Shown here piece after piece: positions 33,715 through 38,438 of a DNA stretch of 38,438 bases. Source of the stretch: Verrucomicrobiota bacterium (GTDB lineage: Bacteria; Verrucomicrobiota; Verrucomicrobiia; Limisphaerales; UBA1412); NCBI GenBank assembly GCA_016283885.1, contig JAEENR010000223.1:1-38438 (forward strand), in the 5' to 3' direction. The translations under genes were made by a program, and so were the position numbers. The notes under the pieces were generated by a model. The model ran no database searches, was not told the origin of the DNA, and saw nothing but the letters and a program-made list of their open reading frames with translations. Position 1 is the first letter of the stretch, and every line of letters begins with the position of its first letter.

Positions 33715-35016
33715 ATGAAGATCCTGAAATATAACGATGCCGCTTTTGAGGCGGAATTTGAAGCCGTGCTGGCTACCTCCAGTTTGTTCGATGCGGAGGT
33801 GGAAGCCAGTGTCCGCAAGATACTGGAAGCCGTGCGCACAAAAGGCGACAAAGCTCTGGTTGATTTTGCCGCGAAATTCGACAAAGTCACCCTTCGTCCC
33901 GACGGACTCAAGGTCACCGTGGAAGAACAGGTGGCCGCTGCGCTCAAGACGGTTTGTCAGCCGGGTGTGGAAAAGGCGATGAAGGAGGCTCATAAGAACA
34001 TTGCTTCCTTTGCTAAGAAATCTTTGCGCAAGAACTGGCAGAGCACTAATTCCCATGGAGCCAAAGTGGGCGAGAAATTCGATCCTTTCTACCGGGTGGG
34101 CATCTATGTTCCTGCGGGGAAAGCGCCTTTGGCCAGTACCGCGCTGATGACCATCACGCTGGCGGCCGCGGCGGGCTGCAAGGAGATCGTTGTCTGCACG
34201 CCATGCGGCAAAGACGGCACTATCCAGCCGGAACTGCTTTATGCGGCGATGCTGGCCGGTGCGACCGAGATCTATCGTGTGGGAGGAGCTCAGGCCATCG
34301 CGGCGATGGCTTACGGTACCCGGACGATCGGCAAGGTCCAAAAGATCTTTGGGCCAGGCAACGCTTATGTCGTGGCGGCCAAACGGCTGCTGTTCGGTCA
34401 TGTGGCGCTGGATCTGCTGCCGGGGCCCAGTGAAGTGCTGGTGATCGCGGACGCGGATGCGAACCCGGCGTTCATCGCGGCGGATATTCTGGCACAGGCT
34501 GAACACGGTTCCGGCAAGGAACGGGTCTGGATGGTGACTCCGTCCGGACGAATCCTGACCGCGGTGCGCAAGGAGATCGAGAAACAGTTGAAGACCTCCG
34601 ACCGCAAGGAGCTGTTAAGTCGTGTCCTGGAGAACGGAACGGCCCTGATCCAGGTCAAGGATATGAAACAGGCGGTCACTCTGGCAAACCGGCTGGCACC
34701 GGAACACTGCGAGGTGATGACAAAGGATCCGCGCGCGGTGGCGGATCAGATCCACACGGCGGGCGCTTTGATGCTGGGCAGCTATTCTCCGGCAGTGCTG
34801 GGGGATTATGTGGCCGGCCCCAGTCATACTCTGCCGACAGGCGGTGCGGGAGTTTCTTTCGCGGGTCTGACGGTGGATCAATTCCAGCGCAGGACGAGCG
34901 TGGTGGAATACAGCAAGACCAGTCTGAAAAAAGCTTTGCCGACGGTGCAGAAGTTCGCAGCGATGGAGGGTCTGACCGCGCATGGACGTTCTGCCGAGAT
35001 GAGATTGAAAAAATAA
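33715..35016 (+). CDS. hisD: histidinol dehydrogenase
   Basis: Zinc enzyme that performs the last two oxidations of histidine synthesis (histidinol to histidine). All key residues are visible: VPAGKAPLASTALM (133-145), GGAQAIAAMAYGT (190-202), FGPGNAYV, Zn ligands Gln261 and His264 (LAQAEHGSG), catalytic Glu330-His331 (LAPEHCEV), Asp364 (LGDYVAGPSH) and the terminal AHGRS. 433 residues is the normal length. It sits between tatC (3 nt) and the Tat lipoprotein gene (17 nt) without other his genes. Confidence 0.96.
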   Translation: MKILKYNDAAFEAEFEAVLATSSLFDAEVEASVRKILEAVRTKGDKALVDFAAKFDKVTLRPDGLKVTVEEQVAAALKTVCQPGVEKAMKEAHKNIASFAKKSLRKNWQSTNSHGAKVGEKFDPFYRVGIYVPAGKAPLASTALMTITLAAAAGCKEIVVCTPCGKDGTIQPELLYAAMLAGATEIYRVGGAQAIAAMAYGTRTIGKVQKIFGPGNAYVVAAKRLLFGHVALDLLPGPSEVLVIADADANPAFIAADILAQAEHGSGKERVWMVTPSGRILTAVRKEIEKQLKTSDRKELLSRVLENGTALIQVKDMKQAVTLANRLAPEHCEVMTKDPRAVADQIHTAGALMLGSYSPAVLGDYVAGPSHTLPTGGAGVSFAGLTVDQFQRRTSVVEYSKTSLKKALPTVQKFAAMEGLTAHGRSAEMRLKK

Positions 35017-35033
35017 ATTCCTGAGATTTTAAA

Positions 35034-36023
35034 ATGAATAGAAGATCTTTTTTAAGAAATTTAGCTCTGGGAGCGGCCGGCGGTTACAGCGCGCTGCTCG
35101 CCGGTTGTGTCAGTACCGAGCCTCAGCCCGAACCGGGTGTGGTGAAGTACTCTAATACGCCGGATCAGGCGGAACTGATCTCGGATCCGCATTTTTTGAA
35201 AGGCTTTCAGCTGGTGGATCCTGAGGCTCGCACTTCCAATTACGGGATCTGGTGTCCTTTCTTTGAGACGACACCGGTCTGGAAACTGGCTCAGTGGCAC
35301 ACGATCCAGAAACTTTCCCCTAACGGGATGCAGCGGACGGCCAGCCGTGATTCGGCGCAGATCGCCAATGACTGCAAGGCTGTCACCGTGACCACACCGG
35401 AACATTCCAGATCGGATCTGATCCTGGAAGTCCTTGGCAATACGGAATATCAGGGAACGCCCCGCGCCGGCGATGAACCCTGGGTGCATCTGCTGGTGGA
35501 GCAGGCGATCGAGACCAAGCCGCGTTTGGTGGATCTGACCGCGCTGAACTTCCATCTGGAGGCTCGTCTGCTGTTTGCCAAGCTGTACAAACCCAAACAA
35601 TTCGATGAGACCAAACACGCGGCTCAATATCAGGTTTTCTTCTACCTGCAGGATACCAACCGCAAGTCGGAAGGCTACGGAGAGATGATCTGGTTTGGTG
35701 TTCCGGTCTATGACAACCGCGAATGGATGACCGACCGCTATGAGGCGGCGGATTTTGCCGGTTCGGGGATGTTTATCTGTACTTTAGCGCATGAGGATGT
35801 CTGCCCGGATTCCGCTCACGGCGGCAAGTGGATCACGCTGGAGGCGGATCTGCTGCCCCAGATGAAGGAAGCCTTCTCGATCGCCCAAAAGAAGGGCTTT
35901 ATGCAAAAGACCAAAAGCCTGGAGGATATCCGTCTGACCGGGATGAATATGGGCTGGGAAGTGCCGGGACTGCTGGATGTCAGCTTGCAGACACGCAATC
36001 TGAGTCTGCGCTGCGAGTCATAA
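35034..36023 (+). CDS. Tat-type lipoprotein of unknown function
   Basis: 329 residues. The signal has twin arginine (NRRSFLRNLAL) and a lipobox LLAGC (Cys25), so it is predicted to be exported folded by Tat and then lipidated. The mature part (Pro-rich spacer, then about 290 residues) has alternating beta-type segments (HFLKGFQLVDPE, YQVFFYLQDTNR, GGKWITLEADLLPQM) that recall a beta-sandwich or lectin-like domain. I do not recognise a family and no catalytic motif is certain. It lies 17 nt after hisD and ends the tatA-tatC-hisD operon at a strong terminator. Confidence 0.82.
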   Translation: MNRRSFLRNLALGAAGGYSALLAGCVSTEPQPEPGVVKYSNTPDQAELISDPHFLKGFQLVDPEARTSNYGIWCPFFETTPVWKLAQWHTIQKLSPNGMQRTASRDSAQIANDCKAVTVTTPEHSRSDLILEVLGNTEYQGTPRAGDEPWVHLLVEQAIETKPRLVDLTALNFHLEARLLFAKLYKPKQFDETKHAAQYQVFFYLQDTNRKSEGYGEMIWFGVPVYDNREWMTDRYEAADFAGSGMFICTLAHEDVCPDSAHGGKWITLEADLLPQMKEAFSIAQKKGFMQKTKSLEDIRLTGMNMGWEVPGLLDVSLQTRNLSLRCES

Positions 36024-36048
36024 CAGGCACACTCCCTATAAGCAAAAG

Positions 36049-36073
36049 AGCCGCAGAACGCGGCTTTTTTTAT
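36049..36073 (+). terminator. bidirectional terminator between Tat lipoprotein and prepilin array
   Basis: AGCCGC-AGAAC-GCGGCT stem followed by seven T and ATTTT on the plus strand; on the minus strand the same stem is followed by CTTTTGC, so it can also end the prepilin operon. Confidence 0.88.
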
Positions 36074-36107
36074 TTTCGGATTTTCCGGCTTTTTTGTAAA
36101 AACGGCG

Positions 36108-36947
36108 CTAAGGTCTCTTGCCAAAGGGGAGTACGATGCGGTTAAAAGAGTTGCTGGATTGAGCCAGATAACTTTGGAGATTGGTATTTAAGATTGTTTT
36201 TTGCACGGAACCATCCGCGAAAGTGACATTTCCTCTGTCAGTATGAAGTTCCGGGGTCCATTGGATATCTGAAAGGCTTTCCGGATCGGGTTCAGTGCCT
36301 CTCTGGAAAAGAATAGGATTGACGCTGTTTGTCATTACGGGCAAACGGGAACAGAACAGATTGCGGTCACCAAAGAGAAAGACTTTGGGAGTCTGGCCAT
36401 CATTGACTATTTCCAAATTGATGAAATAGGAAATGTTATACCTTCCACCATTTGGATCTTTAAGCATATCTTGAGAGTTTTTGATTTTTTTATTTATTGA
36501 TAAATCTGAGGGACAGTTTAGCAAACGAAAGTCTACTATTTCATTGCTGCAAACAATGAAATGGTATGAAAAAGCTAAATCTTTTGAGAAATTGTTTGTC
36601 CGATACCAGCCAGTGAGATCCGGGATTTGATTTAAGTTTATTTCCTTTGCGGAGATTGAAGGAGTAAGATCATCTGAAAGAAAAGGTTCAGCCAGTTCTT
36701 TTGTTCCTCCTTCGGAAACAGGGACACCCCAAGGGAAGCGCTCCTCATTGTCAAGGGCATACTCTCTTGCAGCTAATCCCAGTTGTTTTAAATTCCCCAT
36801 ACAAGCAACGTTATTAGCACGAATAGGGGTGATGGGAACTAAAGCAGGAAGTATTACAAGCAATAGTGCAACAATACAGACAATACAAATGATCAGTTCA
36901 ACGAGTGTAAATGCTGTAATTCTTTTGGAATGGGTAACTGTTTTCAT
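36108..36947 (-). CDS. prepilin-like H-X9-DG protein, paralogue A
   Basis: 279 residues. Type IV pilin-like N-terminus ITAFTLVELIICIVCIVALL, cleaved before the Phe by a prepilin peptidase, then a soluble C-terminal domain. The processing-associated H-X9-DG signature is exact: His, nine residues (TDRGNVTFA), then Asp-Gly in the ELHTDRGNVTFADGS segment. Such proteins are abundant in Lentisphaerota and Planctomycetes. It is the third and last gene of a minus-strand tandem array; the start is 3 nt after the stop of paralogue B. It shares long stretches with B and C (SEGGTKELAEPFLS, GGRYNISYFINLE, NSFNRIVLPFGKRP). Function unknown; extracellular, pseudopilin-like assembly is inferred from the signal. 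Confidence 0.88.
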   Translation of the reverse strand: MKTVTHSKRITAFTLVELIICIVCIVALLLVILPALVPITPIRANNVACMGNLKQLGLAAREYALDNEERFPWGVPVSEGGTKELAEPFLSDDLTPSISAKEINLNQIPDLTGWYRTNNFSKDLAFSYHFIVCSNEIVDFRLLNCPSDLSINKKIKNSQDMLKDPNGGRYNISYFINLEIVNDGQTPKVFLFGDRNLFCSRLPVMTNSVNPILFQRGTEPDPESLSDIQWTPELHTDRGNVTFADGSVQKTILNTNLQSYLAQSSNSFNRIVLPFGKRP

Positions 36948-36950
36948 AAA

Positions 36951-37790
36951 CTAAGGTCTCTTGCCAAAGGGGAGCACGATGCGGTTGAAAGAGTTAGAGG
37001 ATTGTATGTAATTATGAAACTTATATCTGTTACTGCCATGTAGTTGCTCTACATGAGCATCCGCAAAAACGGCTTTTATACCATCGCCATGAATATAACC
37101 ATGGACATCTGAGAAGTTTTCCGGATCGGGATCAGTACCTCGTTGGAAAAGAATTGGATTGGTATTGTTTGTCATCACGGGAAAGCGAGAGCAATATAAG
37201 CCTCGGTCTCCAAAGAGAAAGGCATTAGGGTTATTGGGATCAGAGTCATTGACTGTTTCCAAATTGATAAAGTAAGAGATGTTATATCTCCCGCCATCTG
37301 GGCTTTGGAGCATATCTTGAGCGTTTATATTTTTTTTCTTTATTGATAAATCTGAGGGACAAATCAGCAGACGAAAGTTAATTATTTCATTGCTCATAAC
37401 TATGAAGTGGTATGAAAATGCTGATTTTTGCGAGAGATTGTTTGTTCGATACCAACCAGTTGGATCCGGAATCTGATTCAAATCTATTTCTTTTGCGGAG
37501 AGTGAAGGAGTAAGATCATCTGAAAGAAAAGGTTCTGCCAGTTCTTTTGTTCCACCTTCTGAAACGGGGATGGTCCAGGGAAAACGCTCCTCATTATCAA
37601 TAGCATACATTCTTACAGATAATCCCAGTTGTTTTAGATTTCCAGAACAAACAACAGTTTTATCATAAGAGTGAGGGTGAGAGATTAGAGGGAGTATTAC
37701 AAGCAACAGTCCAACAATACAACCTATACAGATAATCAATTCAACGAGTGTAAACGCTGTGGTTCTTTTGGAATGTGCGGTTGTTTTCAT
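36951..37790 (-). CDS. prepilin-like protein, paralogue B with altered H-X9-DG motif
   Basis: 279 residues, same layout as paralogue A: prepilin signal TTAFTLVELIICIGCIVGLL, a body shared with A and the identical C-terminal end NSFNRIVLPFGKRP. In the signature region it reads HGDGIKAVFADAH, so the final Asp-Gly is Asp-Ala (H-X9-DA). The 3-nt gaps to both neighbours indicate co-transcription. The segment after HSYDK and the region before the C-terminal end differ most from A. Likely a recent tandem duplicate. Confidence 0.88.
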   Translation of the reverse strand: MKTTAHSKRTTAFTLVELIICIGCIVGLLLVILPLISHPHSYDKTVVCSGNLKQLGLSVRMYAIDNEERFPWTIPVSEGGTKELAEPFLSDDLTPSLSAKEIDLNQIPDPTGWYRTNNLSQKSAFSYHFIVMSNEIINFRLLICPSDLSIKKKNINAQDMLQSPDGGRYNISYFINLETVNDSDPNNPNAFLFGDRGLYCSRFPVMTNNTNPILFQRGTDPDPENFSDVHGYIHGDGIKAVFADAHVEQLHGSNRYKFHNYIQSSNSFNRIVLPFGKRP

Positions 37791-37793
37791 AAG

Positions 37794-38438
37794 CTAAGGT
37801 CTCTTACCAAAGGGGAGCACGATGCGGTTGAAAGAGTTAGTGGATTGAGTCAGATAACTTTGGAGTTTGGTATTTGTGAATTGCCGTACAGAATAATCTA
37901 TAAAAGCGACGTTTCCACCAATATCATGTTGAAGATGAAGTTTCGCAGGCCACCATTGGACATCTGAAAAGTTTTCAGGATCGGGTTCAGAGCCTCGCTG
38001 AAAAAGGATAGGGTTGACGCTGTTTGTCATCACAGGAAAACGGGAACAGAGTAAACTACGGTCTCCAAAGATAATTGTATTGGAATGAGCAGTATCATTG
38101 ACTGTCTCTAAATTGATGAAGTAAGAAATGTTATATCTCCCGCCGTTTGGATCTTGGAGCATATCTTGAGTGCTTTTGATTTTTTTATTTATGGATAAAT
38201 CTGCGGGACAGCTGACAAGACGGAAGTCTCCTAATTGATTGCTGCAAGTGATGAAATTATATGAAATGGCTAAATTTTTTGAGAAATTGTTTGTCCGATA
38301 CCAGTCAGATGGATCAGGGATCTGATTTAAATCTATTTCCTTTGCGGAGAGTGAAGTGGTGGCATCCACTGAAAGAAAAGGTTCAGCCAGTTCTTTGGTT
38401 CCACCCTCAGAAACTGGAATACCCCAGGGAAAACGATA
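37794..38438 (-). CDS. prepilin-like protein, paralogue C (5' truncated by window edge)
   Basis: Frame open to the right window edge, so the signal is missing; an internal GTG near 38369 is not the start. The 215 visible residues match A and B, including FPWGIPVSEGGTKELAEPFLS and GGRYNISYFINLETVND, with the same C-terminal NSFNRIVLPFGKRP. The signature region reads HDIGGNVAFIDYS, so the final Gly is Tyr (H-X9-DY). Between NGG and the C-terminus it resembles A more than B in places (TNTKLQSYL). It is upstream of B by 3 nt; further copies may lie beyond the edge. Confidence 0.85.
   Translation of the reverse strand, partial: YRFPWGIPVSEGGTKELAEPFLSVDATTSLSAKEIDLNQIPDPSDWYRTNNFSKNLAISYNFITCSNQLGDFRLVSCPADLSINKKIKSTQDMLQDPNGGRYNISYFINLETVNDTAHSNTIIFGDRSLLCSRFPVMTNSVNPILFQRGSEPDPENFSDVQWWPAKLHLQHDIGGNVAFIDYSVRQFTNTKLQSYLTQSTNSFNRIVLPFGKRP

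Noticed and set aside
1-38438. CRISPR array or parS sites
   Set aside because: No regularly spaced direct repeats were found, and no 16-mer parS-like palindrome was seen near parB.

Overview
The window looks like a chromosomal segment of a Gram-negative, PVC-superphylum-type bacterium, with Lentisphaerota or Kiritimatiellota as best guess. Supporting signs are a PEP-CTERM protein, prepilin-like proteins with the H-X9-DG signature in a tandem paralogue array, a Tat-exported Gfo/Idh/MocA oxidoreductase, an RND pump with a TolC-type channel, and squalene/hopanoid-type genes. No plasmid, phage, transposase or CRISPR array is visible. Many starts lack a clear Shine-Dalgarno sequence. The taxonomic call is inference from gene content.

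Layout. 1-3.0 kb: a 5'-truncated nucleoside-permease-like MFS transporter with an extra C-terminal domain, then a Tat-signal Gfo/Idh/MocA oxidoreductase and a strong terminator. 3.1-7.5 kb: RND adaptor and inner-membrane pump. 7.5-7.9 kb: a gene-poor leader with a near-consensus promoter and a hairpin. 7.9-12.3 kb: arginine operon argJ-argB-argD-argF. 12.4-16.6 kb: PEP-CTERM protein (-), a ParB-like protein (+), an ArsR/methyltransferase fusion (-) and a small secreted protein (-). 16.6-19.4 kb: overlapping minus-strand operon glcF-like / zinc-ribbon methyltransferase / rfbC. 19.5-22.3 kb: RRM RNA-binding protein, TetR regulator and TolC-like channel, all minus; the last two form an apparent operon that could serve the RND pump 13 kb away.

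22.5-23.6 kb: an orphan ABC ATPase, followed by a repeat-rich intergenic stretch. 24.0-30.8 kb: six closely packed plus-strand genes. They are a secreted protein with two tandem SUMF1 domains, a six-TM histidine kinase, an NtrC-type sigma-54 activator, a His-rich/acidic membrane protein, an HpnD-like squalene-pathway synthase and a YdjC/HpnK-like deacetylase. This layout suggests a two-component system tied to envelope or isoprenoid-lipid metabolism. 31.0 kb: tRNA-Ser(GCU), then an AT-rich orphan membrane protein. 31.8-36.0 kb: tatA, an unusually large tatC (periplasmic insertion plus about 190-residue acidic tail), hisD and a Tat-type lipoprotein, closed by a bidirectional terminator. 36.1 kb to the end: three head-to-tail paralogous prepilin-like genes on the minus strand, the outermost cut by the window edge.

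No defence system or obvious novel enzyme machine is visible. The most unusual items are the six-gene sensor/isoprenoid operon, the prepilin array with decaying H-X9-DG motifs, the enlarged TatC, the MFS C-terminal domain, the structured region before argJ, and a dispersed ~97-nt palindromic repeat present twice.
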